64,000 nt of DNA from Cellulophaga sp. F20128 (GCF_023015805.1 NZ_JALKBA010000004.1:62001-126000), one strand, 5' to 3'. Shown: positions 44,044-53,531, numbered from the stretch's first letter. Made by a program: numbers and translations. The notes: generated from the sequence alone by a model not told the origin.

Positions 44044-45962
44044 GAAAGATATTTTTGGATAAGAACTTCTAGTACTAGAAAAAACATTGCAAAAATAACA
44101 AACCATTTCCAAAGCTCAGATACCTTTTGCTTATTTTCTAAATTTTGAAATAATTTCGTTATCGATTCATTCGTTGTGCTTGCATCCAAAGCGTGTACAT
44201 CAAGATAGGTCAATACACTTTCTTTTCTAGGGTAATTTAAACTAATTGTATTTAATATAGAATCTCCTTTATTAACAGTATAAATTCCATCTGTATCCGG
44301 AACATCGTTTAATGTAAGGGTTATTTTGGTTGCAAACGATTGTTGTAAGGGAATGTATTCTGTACTGCCCTTGGTTAGTTTTAAAATATTGTCATTTTCT
44401 AATGGTGTTTCTATATCTACTTTTGTTGTTACACCTACGACGTTATATAATTGGGGCAGTTTAAGACTACTGGAACCCATTGTATAAAATGTAGGTACAA
44501 TTAATGGAGCGTTTTTAAAGTTGGAATGCTCTTTAGATAGGGCAGCTGTAAAAAAATAGAATCCGTTTGCTCCCACTAAAAATGGAGCTTGATTATCGAA
44601 ATTTAAAAGGGTGGGTGCTGTGGTTTTAACTGGAAAATAACTTTGAACCGTTGGGTATTGAAAATTGGTAATGTTTTTCTCAAATACATTTTTATACAAG
44701 GGATGAGAAAACGCAATGTCTGTAATTTTACGCGCCATAGGAATAGAGCTACTCATTGCAGTTGAATAATAGGATCCAAGTAATTTATTATAGATAGCCA
44801 CAGTGCTTTGTATTGCGGGTACTACAACCAGGCTACCACCATTTGTTGTAAAGGAATGCAATGAATTTATTAATGATTCAGGGAGGGTTACAAGCTCGTT
44901 TAAAACAATAAGATTTTGGTTTTCTAGCGTACTGTAATTTAGTTGTTTTAGTGCAACTGTTTGCAGTGCAAATTCATCCTCAGTAAATATTCGATCCAAA
45001 TAATCTGAATCACTCTCAGAGATCACTAACACCTTTATTTTCTCTTTTTTGTTGATCGTAAAAAAGAGTTGATTGTCATAAGACAAGGCCTTATCTAACA
45101 CTTCAATTTTACCGTCAAATGCTGTGTTTTTTGGTAGAGTGAAAATCACAGTTGCTGTTTTATTTTGATTAAATAGGGCCGATGTTTTAGCAAATAACTG
45201 ATCCTTATTATATAGCGAAACAGCAATATTTTCTGTTGCAGTGCTGCTTAATAAAGTTGCGGTCAATTCCATATTTTCAGCATCAATTTTAGAAATATAG
45301 GCACTGTCTATACTAATATTATTGCTGTGGTTAGGATTTAATTTTATAAAATGGGTATGGACAGTAGTGGCACTATCTATTTTGGTAGTACCCATAGCCT
45401 GTTGAAAATCTGAAATAATTATTAAATCCTTTTCAGTATTATTTTTTGAACTAAAAATAGTATTCGCTTTTATACTAATTTCATGCAAACTCAATTGGTT
45501 ATTGGTATATTTTAAAGACAGTAAATCGTTTTGAATATCCTTTAGACTTGTGTTTTTATAGGTGTTAGAATTGGTAAACAGGCTAAATTGATTTTCCTTT
45601 CTTAGGTTTTTTATTAGTTCTTGCGTAGCATCCTTTAGCAGATCGATGTCATTATTCTTGGCCTGCATGCTAAAAGAATTATCTAAGTATATTACAGTTT
45701 CCTTTTGCTTTAAGGCGCCTTTTTGTGCAAAAAAAGGTTGTGCAAAAGCTAGTATTATGCCCGCAAAAATTAAAAGTCTTGTAAAAAGGAGCAACCATTT
45801 CTTTAGGTTGCGGGTTTTTCTGGATTCCACTTGTACTTTTTGTAATACTTTTACATTAGTAAAGGGAGTTTTTTTAAATTTCCGAAGTTGAAAAAGATGA
45901 ATGAATAGCGGAACTAATAGTAAAAATAAAGCCCAAAGAAGTTCCGGATATTTAAACTGCAT
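44040..45962 (-). CDS. BatA domain-containing membrane protein with vWA-like region
   Basis: A 640-residue protein. The N terminus holds the BatA-type double helix (LLWALFLLLVPLFIHLFQLRKFKKTPFTNV and WLLLFTRLLIFAGIILAFAQPFFA). A von Willebrand A-like region follows with VIYLDNSFSM (DxSxS metal-site start) and DLIIISDFQQ. A long soluble region and a C-terminal helix (WFVIFAMFFLVLEVLIQ) complete it. BatA proteins belong to the aerotolerance/MoxR-linked systems, but no MoxR gene is nearby. Its stop and the ATG of the next gene overlap (ATGA), so both are translated in a coupled way. Confidence 0.85.
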   Translation of the reverse strand: MQFKYPELLWALFLLLVPLFIHLFQLRKFKKTPFTNVKVLQKVQVESRKTRNLKKWLLLFTRLLIFAGIILAFAQPFFAQKGALKQKETVIYLDNSFSMQAKNNDIDLLKDATQELIKNLRKENQFSLFTNSNTYKNTSLKDIQNDLLSLKYTNNQLSLHEISIKANTIFSSKNNTEKDLIIISDFQQAMGTTKIDSATTVHTHFIKLNPNHSNNISIDSAYISKIDAENMELTATLLSSTATENIAVSLYNKDQLFAKTSALFNQNKTATVIFTLPKNTAFDGKIEVLDKALSYDNQLFFTINKKEKIKVLVISESDSDYLDRIFTEDEFALQTVALKQLNYSTLENQNLIVLNELVTLPESLINSLHSFTTNGGSLVVVPAIQSTVAIYNKLLGSYYSTAMSSSIPMARKITDIAFSHPLYKNVFEKNITNFQYPTVQSYFPVKTTAPTLLNFDNQAPFLVGANGFYFFTAALSKEHSNFKNAPLIVPTFYTMGSSSLKLPQLYNVVGVTTKVDIETPLENDNILKLTKGSTEYIPLQQSFATKITLTLNDVPDTDGIYTVNKGDSILNTISLNYPRKESVLTYLDVHALDASTTNESITKLFQNLENKQKVSELWKWFVIFAMFFLVLEVLIQKYLS

Positions 45963-46015
45963 TCCTTAATTTAATTTCCCAAATATAAGCAATTAGATGA
46001 AAAGGATCTGCTTCT

Positions 46016-47026
46016 TTAGCAAAAGAAAAAATAATCTTTCATAGCTGCTAATTCGAACTGTTTTAACTTATTTCTAATACTTTTTTGAGCCTCCTCATTA
46101 GCCACAGTTATAATGATTTGACTTTTTTTTACGGAAGATATGGCTGAAAAATGTAGTAAACGTTGGTTGTATATATCCTTTCCAATTTTCTTAGGATTGT
46201 TGCAAACCCAAAGAAAAGGGGTTTTATTGTGTATTAATTTTTTAGCAATTTCTTTTCCTTTGGATCCAGCGCCCCAAACAATAAGGGTATGGGTTAATTT
46301 GTATTCCAATGCTAAGAAGTAGTCTAATTTAATATCTAAAAAGTAGTTTTGAGCATAATGCGCGCTAGTTCTCGAGGATCTAGTGTCGTAATCTCGCCAT
46401 AGATGTAAAACTTGGTTGCAAGGAATGCATTGTAGCTCTGTTTTATAAAAGCGAAATGCAAGGTCATAATCTTCAGGATATCTATTGGGGTTAAAGGCAT
46501 TAGCTTTTTCAAAATCGTTTTTATGTAGCATCCAACAAGGAGATGGGATGACGCACTCCTTATAAATTTCAGAAAAATTACTTCCAGTAATCGTTAGTTT
46601 ATTGAGCCATTCTTCATAGCGTTTGTAACCGTTGTTTACACCAGTCGCACAAAAATATTCAACCTTTCCAATTGCAATATGTCCTTTTCCTTTTTTTAAA
46701 AGTGAACTTAGCATAACCTCCAATTTATTGGGAGTCATAATATCATCAGCATCCATTCTTGTAATATATATTCCGCTAGATAAGGTGTAGGCAAGTTGTA
46801 GTGCCTGGATTATACCTTTTCCTGTATTTGTTGTACATGTAATTCGCGAATCTTGGGTAACATAAGAATGCAATAGTTGTTCACTATTGTCTGTAGAGTG
46901 GTCGTTTATAGCAATTAGCTCCCAGTTTTTATAGGTTTGTGAAAGGATAGATAGGATACATTCATCAAAATAAGCAGCTACATTTTTAAAAGGTATTAAG
47001 ATGCTTATTAGTGGTGTTTGCATCAT
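46016..47026 (-). CDS. Glycosyltransferase family 2 with C-terminal Rossmann-like domain
   Basis: A 336-residue protein. The N-terminal GT-A domain begins LISILIPFKNVAAYFDECILSILSQTYKNWELI and has the metal-binding ITRMDADDIM. After about residue 230 there is a separate segment with TLIVWGAGSKGKEIAKKLIHNKTPFLWVCNN, a nucleotide-binding-like GxGxxG start, not found in ordinary GT2 proteins. The two-domain layout suggests a transferase fused to a dinucleotide-binding module. It follows the SGNH hydrolase by 7 nt, and precedes the BatA-like gene by 53 nt. Confidence 0.85.
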   Translation of the reverse strand: MMQTPLISILIPFKNVAAYFDECILSILSQTYKNWELIAINDHSTDNSEQLLHSYVTQDSRITCTTNTGKGIIQALQLAYTLSSGIYITRMDADDIMTPNKLEVMLSSLLKKGKGHIAIGKVEYFCATGVNNGYKRYEEWLNKLTITGSNFSEIYKECVIPSPCWMLHKNDFEKANAFNPNRYPEDYDLAFRFYKTELQCIPCNQVLHLWRDYDTRSSRTSAHYAQNYFLDIKLDYFLALEYKLTHTLIVWGAGSKGKEIAKKLIHNKTPFLWVCNNPKKIGKDIYNQRLLHFSAISSVKKSQIIITVANEEAQKSIRNKLKQFELAAMKDYFFFC

Positions 47027-47033
47027 GAGGTAC

Positions 47034-47726
47034 CTATTTTTTTCTCTTTAAAGCTTTGGCAATTGCCTTATCGGCCAGAGGAGCCATTAACTGATAACCA
47101 AGAAGATTGGGGTGTACCCCATCTTTAGAATGAATTTTTTTCAATCCGTTTTCTGGCGTAGCCATTGCCGAAAAATAATCCAAATAGACAATTTTCATTT
47201 CTTTGGCATATGCTTTAAGTATTGCGTTTAGCGCTGGAATTTTAGTATTTGGGCTTTTATTGGGGCTCCATTTATAATCAAATGCGGGTAGGGTAGAAGA
47301 AATAACAACTTTAATATTGTTTGCACGTGCTATTTCCGCCATACTCTTAATGTTGTCTGCAATTTCTTCTAATGTAGCTGGTCCCGTATTCCCTGCGATA
47401 TCGTTGGTGCCTGCCAAAATAACAACAACTTTTGGTTTTAGATTAATTACATCTTGCCTAAATCGCAATACCATTTGCGGTGTAGTTTGTCCGCTAATTC
47501 CCCTATTGATATAGGCTTTGTCTGAAAAATATTCGGGCATAAGATTGCCCCAACCCTGTGTAATTGAATTCCCCATAAAAACAACTCTGTCTTCATTTTT
47601 ATCAGGTTCCTCTAATTTTTCATTGGCTTTTTTAAACCGGTTTAAATTAGCCCAATCTTGGGCACTAGCGTTAAATGCCATAAATAAACATATAAGTAAA
47701 GAAGCGGTAAATACTGTGTTTTTCAT
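47034..47726 (-). CDS. Secreted SGNH/GDSL hydrolase (PAF-acetylhydrolase-like)
   Basis: A 230-residue secreted enzyme with a signal peptide (MKNTVFTASLLICLFMAFNASAQ). Blocks of the SGNH family: VVFMGNSITQGW with the nucleophile S54, ILAGTNDIAGNTG with the oxyanion Asn, and DGVHPNLLGYQ with the Asp and His of the triad. This layout resembles platelet-activating-factor acetylhydrolase-like and rhamnogalacturonan acetylesterase-like enzymes; a deacetylase role on glycans is possible. It begins a minus-strand run whose next gene is a glycosyltransferase. Confidence 0.9.
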   Translation of the reverse strand: MKNTVFTASLLICLFMAFNASAQDWANLNRFKKANEKLEEPDKNEDRVVFMGNSITQGWGNLMPEYFSDKAYINRGISGQTTPQMVLRFRQDVINLKPKVVVILAGTNDIAGNTGPATLEEIADNIKSMAEIARANNIKVVISSTLPAFDYKWSPNKSPNTKIPALNAILKAYAKEMKIVYLDYFSAMATPENGLKKIHSKDGVHPNLLGYQLMAPLADKAIAKALKRKK

Positions 47727-47781
47727 CTTTCGGTAAACTTGAAGAGCCTAATATAAAGATAAAAATGGAATAGTGTAGAAT

Positions 47782-47820
47782 AATTGAAGTTGATGATTTT
47801 TAAAAACATCAACTTCAATT
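47782..47820 (-). repeat. Inverted repeat, terminator-like hairpin
   Basis: A perfect 14-bp inverted repeat (47782-47795 with 47807-47820) around an A/T-rich centre. It lies downstream of the 47849-48292 gene on the minus strand and before the SGNH gene. No T-run follows, so Rho-independent termination is only probable. Confidence 0.55.
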
Positions 47821-47848
47821 ATTTGCAAGGTAGGCTGTACTAATTTTT

Positions 47849-48292
47849 TTAAATTTTTTTAATATTGGTGTTAAGGCCTTCTACGATACCCATTATATTG
47901 TTCACGGTCTCCTTAAAATGATGCCGTACTAAATCGTTTGGGATTTTAATAGTTGTAAACCCATTTTTAAAAGAATGCATTGCTTCTTCTAAGTCATTTA
48001 GAGCCTGTTCATGCGTAAGCATGTTGTATTCAGTGTCAATCTCAATATTGAGCTTTACGCGAGATATGGCTATGTCAACAGACTTTTTACCATCCCACCA
48101 CTCTAACATTGGGTTTACGTTTTTCTCTTTCAGACCATAGTACAATTGTATGGCCTCTTTGGGGGTTTTATTCTTTAAGATTAATTTGTTTAATCTTAGT
48201 TGATGCTTGGTACATAATGCAACACCAAATGCGTCTATCGCATTTTTAAGTTCAATATGGCTAAGCTCATTCTTACATTCTAAACATGTCAT
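47849..48292 (-). CDS. Zinc-finger plus nuclease-fold-like protein, unknown function
   Basis: A 147-residue protein. The N terminus has C3xxC6 and C27xxH30, a likely zinc site. The central part, KSVDIAISRVKLNIEIDTEY (D73, E84, D86), has the spacing seen in restriction-endonuclease-like (DUF559/VSR) folds, and HEQALNDLEEAMHSFKNGFTTIKIPN closes the domain in the same way. The family is conserved in Flavobacteriaceae by my recollection, but function is unknown, and the nuclease reading is inference. No partner methyltransferase or other defence gene is nearby. Confidence 0.65.
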   Translation of the reverse strand: MTCLECKNELSHIELKNAIDAFGVALCTKHQLRLNKLILKNKTPKEAIQLYYGLKEKNVNPMLEWWDGKKSVDIAISRVKLNIEIDTEYNMLTHEQALNDLEEAMHSFKNGFTTIKIPNDLVRHHFKETVNNIMGIVEGLNTNIKKI

Positions 48293-48777
48293 TCAAAGTA
48301 GGTTTAATCTCATTTGGGATTATTATAACAGATTTTTTTTAGGTTTATTACTTACTTTCGTTGAACTACAGCCATCTTTTTATGTTTTAGATGAAATGCA
48401 TTAAAAATGAATTCATTAGCTGAATTGTTTTTTTTAGAGGATGTGAATAAAGTGTACCCTGCAAGGAGGTAATGATATGATTCGATTTCAAATTAATTAA
48501 GCATAGTCAGTAAAGTAATTCGATAGGAATTAAAAGTGGTAACTATTCATTTTTTTGTTAGTAGGGCCAAGCTTTTTTTGTGAATTTACCTTTGTATAAA
48601 ATTGATAAAACGAATACAACCTTTCATTATTTTTCAAGGGATAATAATTTGGTTAATCCTCCTGTATGTTTTATTTCTCTGTTTTTATTTTTTGAAATAA
48701 AATTTTGGTTAAATTCACCTTTTTAATTAATTGATTTTTGTGTATGTATTTGATACACATTTAAATTTTTACCGAAT
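48293..48777. other. Long intergenic region upstream of the surface-protein locus
   Basis: This 485-nt gap is AT-rich. It has a TACCTTTG -7 box (48587-48594, plus strand) that could drive the 48778 gene with a long leader, and a 21-codon micro-ORF (48407-48472, MNSLAELFFLEDVNKVYPARR). A full Shine-Dalgarno consensus AAGGAGGT at 48463-48470, rare for this genome, sits at the end of that micro-ORF. I see no tRNA or other RNA gene in it. Confidence 0.4.
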
Positions 48778-49533
48778 ATGATATCAAAAAACATAAGAAC
48801 TTTTATTCTTATATTTTTCGCCTTAATTTCACGGTTGGTTTGGTCTCAGGAAGTTTCGACTACAGCTGAGATATACAATTGGTTTGATGCTAAGGTTGGG
48901 CCTGAAAATACAGCCATCTTTAATGGTTACCTTGATACTGGTGATGGTTTCTTTGAGAAAAATAAATCATTTAAGAATACACATCGGTATTTTGAATCCT
49001 ATGATTTTTTTATTGGATCTTTAGTGTATAGTGGACAACCGTATTTTGATTTACAACTCAAATATGATTTATTTGAAGAAGAACTTTTAATTCATCTTAA
49101 AAATAGGGAAGGAATGCTGATACCCATACAACCTATTAAAAATAAGGTTGAACGCTTTTTTATAGGTGAGAATCAATTTGTAAACTTGAACAACTATAAA
49201 ATCCAAGGTGCAGGTATAAATGGGTTTGCAGAGGTACTCTATGAATCACCTTCCATAACCCTCTTTAAAAAACATAAAAAAACACGGCGGTCTATAGTGG
49301 ATGATGAAAGATTACTTTATAAATATAAGAAAGCAAATTTTAATTTCATCCTTTATGAAAATAGATTTTATAGGGTAAAAAATAGAAGTGATTTTATGAG
49401 TGTTTTTCCAAAATATAAAAAAGAAATTAAAAAATATGGTATTAAAAAGTCATCACTAGATTTGGATATGATTCATCTTTTAGAAGGTTTGCAAATTTTA
49501 ATACAAACTAAAACAAGTGAATTTGAGAACTAA
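48778..49533 (+). CDS. Secreted protein of unknown function, first gene of a surface locus
   Basis: A 251-residue protein with a signal peptide (MISKNIRTFILIFFALISRLVWSQ) and a body of mostly charged and aromatic residues (HRYFESYDFFIGSLVYSGQPYFDLQLKYDLFEEELL). The recurring pattern of strands suggests an outer-leaflet or surface-exposed protein. Similar proteins accompany DUF4249/TonB-receptor loci in Bacteroidota, but no function is known to me. Its 3' end overlaps the receptor gene by 17 nt, so translation is coupled. Confidence 0.75.
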   Translation: MISKNIRTFILIFFALISRLVWSQEVSTTAEIYNWFDAKVGPENTAIFNGYLDTGDGFFEKNKSFKNTHRYFESYDFFIGSLVYSGQPYFDLQLKYDLFEEELLIHLKNREGMLIPIQPIKNKVERFFIGENQFVNLNNYKIQGAGINGFAEVLYESPSITLFKKHKKTRRSIVDDERLLYKYKKANFNFILYENRFYRVKNRSDFMSVFPKYKKEIKKYGIKKSSLDLDMIHLLEGLQILIQTKTSEFEN

Positions 49534-52291
49534 AATTATAACCGTCTTATTTGTTCATTTTTTGGTTTTCGGATTTGCTCAAGAAAACAAAGATTTAATT
49601 TCTTTAAGTTTTGAAAATGCCAAAAGAATTGATGTAATTCATACTTTAGAAGAAAAAACTAATTATACCTTTTATTTCGTTGAGGAATGGTTGGACCAAA
49701 ATGTTATTTCGGGAAGCTTTAGGAACGCAGCTTTGTCAGATGTTCTAGGTTTTATATTTGAGAAAACAAATCTTAATTATTTTATTCTAAATTCCAAAAG
49801 TATAATTCTTACTCAAAACCGGGTTGTTTATAGCGAATTACCTCCTAATTTTTTTGGAAAAAAAGAAATATCCGTTGATGAAGAAAAGCATTCTCCTGTA
49901 GTAAATAAGCCAATTTTTTATTCCAAAAATAGTTCTTCAAGAGAAATTGAGACCGAAACTTCTATTATCGGCAAGGAAAACGTTCTAGACAAACGTAAAA
50001 TGTTTACGGTCAGTGGATATGTCACAGACAGTAAAAGCGAGAATACAATTTCAGATGTTTTAATTTTTGTTCAAAACGCGGGTTCAGGAACTGTGTCAAA
50101 TGGTCTTGGCTATTATGAAATATCGATCCCTAAAGGTGAAAATGAGCTTGTAATTAGTTCTATGGGGTTTAAAGAAATTCAGAAGAAGATTATCGCCTAT
50201 AATGATGGTGTCCTTAATATAGCTATGACTGAAAATATAGAAGAATTAGATGAAGTTATTCTCGATGGTAACCAAAACAGCAATGTTGAAGAAGCTGAAA
50301 TGGGTGCCAATGAAATCAGTTCAGAAGAAACTAAGAACATTCCAATGGTTATGGGAGAGCGCAATATTTTAAAAGTTGCTACAACCTTACCAGGAATAAC
50401 TACTGCCGGTGAAGGCTCGGGAGGGTTTAATGTAAGAGGAGGCAAAACAGACCAAAACTTAATACTTTTGGATGATGCAGTATTATATAATCCGGCACAT
50501 TTTTTCGGTATTTTTCAAGCCTTAAATCCATTCACAACAAAATCCATTAAAATTTATAAAGGAAGTGTTCCTGCACAGTTTGGTGGTCGACTCTCATCCG
50601 TTTTTGATATTACAACAAAAGATGCTAATTTAAAGGAGTTTCAAGGAGAGGCATCTATAGGACCTGTAACAAATAATGTGGCTCTAGAAATTCCTTTGAA
50701 GGAGAATAAAACGGCTGTAATGCTTGGAGGTCGAAGTTCATATTCTGACTGGATCTTAAAATCCTTAAATGAGAAATCACTAGAAAATAGTAAAGCCTCT
50801 TTTTTTGATCTTGTTGCCAAGTTTAATACCAAAATAGATAACACAAGTGAAATACGAGGTACGGCCTATTATAGTAAGGACGACTTTAGTATTACATCAG
50901 ATTCTATGTATACCTATAGTAACCGATTGTTTTCTGTAAATTGGTTAAAAAAAATCAACGAAAAAAATATAGGAAGTTTTTCCATTTTCAATAGTCATTA
51001 TAAATACAACATAGATTATGAAGGTGTGGGCAATAGTAATTTTGCTTTTTATTACGACATTAATGAAATTGGGTTAAAATTGAATATTGATTACCTATCT
51101 AGTAAACAACATAAAATAAATTATGGGGTATCTTCCAAAAAATACATTGTTAGCCCTGGAAATATAGATCCTTTGGGAGAGAGCTCGGATATAGCATCAT
51201 TACATATAGCCAAAGAGCAGGGTATGGAATCTGCTATATATCTTACAGATAACTATGAAATAAACGACAAATGGCTGGTAAGCATGGGGCTTCGGTATTC
51301 CATGTTTCAAGCGTTAGGTAGTGCTTCACCCAGAGTATATCAAAATAATATGCCAAAAAATGAAGAAACTATTATTGATACCTTGAGTTTTGGTAAAAAT
51401 AAAATTGTAAAAAACTATGGCGGATTAGAAACCCGATTATCTGGGAGATACCTGCTCAATAAAAAGGTATCTCTTAAAATGGGTTACAACAGCATGTATC
51501 AATATGTTCATACCTTAACGAACAATACAACAATGTCTCCAATTGATATTTGGAAACTATCAGATTATAACGTAAAACCACAACAATCGGAACAAATAGC
51601 ATTGGGTATTTTTAAAAATATAGAAGGGAATACCTATGAAGTTAGTATTGAGGGCTATTATAAAAAATCAAAAAATATTCCAGATTTTAAAACGGGCGCG
51701 CAACTTTTGTTGAATGAAAATGTAGAGACTGAAATATTACAGGGAGAAGGTAAATCTTATGGGGTAGAACTTTTAGTACGGAAGAACCAAGGTAAACTTA
51801 ATGGGTGGATAGGGTATACCTACTCAAGGTCCTTCTTAAAATTAGATAGTGATTTTGAAGAGGAGGAAGTGAATAAAGGTGATTATTTTCCCTCAAATTA
51901 CGACAAACCTCATAATTTAAGTATAGTTTCAAACTTAAAATTAACGAGGAGATTTAGTCTTTCAGCAAATTTTGAATACCAAACAGGAAGGCCAATTACA
52001 TACCCCATAGGTAATTTTGAATATCAAGGTTCTACGTATACCGTTTATAGTGATAGAAATAAATACAGAATCCCTGATTATTACAGGTTAGATTTAAGTT
52101 TTAATGTAGAAGGAAATCATAAGTTAAAAAAACCGGGGCATGGTTATTGGAATTTTTCCATATATAATGTTTTGGGGAGAAACAATCCATATGCTGTATT
52201 TTTTGTGACTAAGGATGGGGACGTAAAAGCATATAAAAGTTCAATTTTTTCTATTCCAATTCCTACGATTTCATATAATATTAAATTCTGA
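49517..52291 (+). CDS. TonB-dependent receptor with STN and carboxypeptidase-regulatory domains
   Basis: A 924-residue outer-membrane receptor: a signal peptide (1 to about 22), an STN-like secretin/TonB short domain (about 25-102), a carboxypeptidase-regulatory-like domain (VSGYVTDSKSENTISDVLIFV, about 165-235), a plug (NVRGGKTDQNLILLDDAVLYNPAHFFG, about 300-390) and a barrel ending PIPTISYNIKF. STN domains signal to an anti-sigma factor (FecR type) in known systems, but no sigma or anti-sigma gene is adjacent here. The start is GTG 49517, since no ATG precedes the signal peptide, and it lies inside the upstream gene. The two DUF4249 lipoproteins downstream are likely partners. Confidence 0.85.
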   Translation: MNLRTKIITVLFVHFLVFGFAQENKDLISLSFENAKRIDVIHTLEEKTNYTFYFVEEWLDQNVISGSFRNAALSDVLGFIFEKTNLNYFILNSKSIILTQNRVVYSELPPNFFGKKEISVDEEKHSPVVNKPIFYSKNSSSREIETETSIIGKENVLDKRKMFTVSGYVTDSKSENTISDVLIFVQNAGSGTVSNGLGYYEISIPKGENELVISSMGFKEIQKKIIAYNDGVLNIAMTENIEELDEVILDGNQNSNVEEAEMGANEISSEETKNIPMVMGERNILKVATTLPGITTAGEGSGGFNVRGGKTDQNLILLDDAVLYNPAHFFGIFQALNPFTTKSIKIYKGSVPAQFGGRLSSVFDITTKDANLKEFQGEASIGPVTNNVALEIPLKENKTAVMLGGRSSYSDWILKSLNEKSLENSKASFFDLVAKFNTKIDNTSEIRGTAYYSKDDFSITSDSMYTYSNRLFSVNWLKKINEKNIGSFSIFNSHYKYNIDYEGVGNSNFAFYYDINEIGLKLNIDYLSSKQHKINYGVSSKKYIVSPGNIDPLGESSDIASLHIAKEQGMESAIYLTDNYEINDKWLVSMGLRYSMFQALGSASPRVYQNNMPKNEETIIDTLSFGKNKIVKNYGGLETRLSGRYLLNKKVSLKMGYNSMYQYVHTLTNNTTMSPIDIWKLSDYNVKPQQSEQIALGIFKNIEGNTYEVSIEGYYKKSKNIPDFKTGAQLLLNENVETEILQGEGKSYGVELLVRKNQGKLNGWIGYTYSRSFLKLDSDFEEEEVNKGDYFPSNYDKPHNLSIVSNLKLTRRFSLSANFEYQTGRPITYPIGNFEYQGSTYTVYSDRNKYRIPDYYRLDLSFNVEGNHKLKKPGHGYWNFSIYNVLGRNNPYAVFFVTKDGDVKAYKSSIFSIPIPTISYNIKF

Positions 52292-52298
52292 TTTCAAA

Positions 52299-53516
52299 AT
52301 GAAAAACGGATTTTTAAAATTGGATAGGTATAAAAAAAATGTTGTAGTGATGTTTGCTTTGCTTATGGCTACAGGGTGTATAGAAGAATTCAAGGCCAAA
52401 ACCGAATCCTTTGAAAGTTTACTTGTAGTAGAGGCCGTTTTAACAAATGAAAATAAAAAGCATACAATTAAATTAAGTAGAACATTTAGGTTTGAAGAAT
52501 ATAACTCAGCCCCTGAACAATTTGCAGTTGTTAGTATTAAAGATACCCAGAACAGTGAATATCTGTTTATAGAGTCTAATCCGGGAATATATACTTCTGT
52601 GACAGAATTTAGTGCCCAAGCAGAAGTAGGGTATACTTTATATATAGAAACAGGTCTAGGTGAAAAATATATTTCCAAATCAGAAATTTTTAAAAATGGA
52701 GCAGAAATAGAAAATATATATGCAGAGGAACAAATGGATGAAGAAGGAAAAACAGGTATAGGAGTGTTTTTAGATTCAAATGACCCTATAGGTGAAACCG
52801 ATTATTACAGGTTTGAATATGAAGAAACCTATAAAATAATTGTTCCGAAATGGGACCCTAATGATTTAATAATTTCTTCTGAAGCCCTATTAACATTTAC
52901 GGAAGTCCCAAAAACTAAAGAAATACAAGTGTGTTATAGCACAAATTATTCTGATAAAAATATTTTAAAATCATCAGTCGGATTAAATTCTACTAAACTC
53001 TTGAAAACTCCCATTCGTTTTATTAATAAGGAAGATTATATGATTTCTAATAGGTATTCTATTTTTATAAAACAGTATTCAGTATCTAGAGAGGCTTATA
53101 CTTTTTATAAAGATTTGAATGATTTTTCCGGGAATCAAAGTTTGTTTTCTCAAAGGCAACCTGGATTCTTACAGGGTAACATATCTTCAGTAAATAATGA
53201 AAATAATGTAATTGGTTTTTTTGATGTGTCTTCAGTAACAAGCAAACGATTATTTTTTAATTATAGAGATTTCTTTGATTTTTATATATTTTCTTATCCG
53301 TATGAGTGTAACACAATACAACCCGTAAACCCTGCAATAATAAAAAATTTAATAGATTGGGGTTATGTTTATGTTGGTATTAATTACTGTACTATAGCCC
53401 CAACAATCGAGTGTGATTTTACCATTCCACAAGGACCGTATTTATTTGTATCTAAAGAATGTGGAGACTGTACTGTAATCGGAACTAATATTAAACCTAA
53501 TTTTTGGATAGACTAA
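52299..53516 (+). CDS. DUF4249 lipoprotein (tandem copy 1)
   Basis: A 405-residue lipoprotein: its signal has a lipobox (ALLMATGCIEEF, Cys at about 27). The body is a DUF4249 domain with the family's TESFESLLVVEAVLTNENK start and ISSVNNENNVIGFFDVSSV end, and cysteines near the C terminus (CSYSTNYS-like stretch, CNTIQ, CDFTIPQGPY, CGDCTVIGT). These proteins usually follow a TonB receptor and may act as its surface-exposed substrate-binding partner; this is inference. It is a paralogue of the next gene, starting 8 nt after the receptor's stop. Confidence 0.85.
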   Translation: MKNGFLKLDRYKKNVVVMFALLMATGCIEEFKAKTESFESLLVVEAVLTNENKKHTIKLSRTFRFEEYNSAPEQFAVVSIKDTQNSEYLFIESNPGIYTSVTEFSAQAEVGYTLYIETGLGEKYISKSEIFKNGAEIENIYAEEQMDEEGKTGIGVFLDSNDPIGETDYYRFEYEETYKIIVPKWDPNDLIISSEALLTFTEVPKTKEIQVCYSTNYSDKNILKSSVGLNSTKLLKTPIRFINKEDYMISNRYSIFIKQYSVSREAYTFYKDLNDFSGNQSLFSQRQPGFLQGNISSVNNENNVIGFFDVSSVTSKRLFFNYRDFFDFYIFSYPYECNTIQPVNPAIIKNLIDWGYVYVGINYCTIAPTIECDFTIPQGPYLFVSKECGDCTVIGTNIKPNFWID

Positions 53517-53531
53517 TTATAAAAAGTAGAA

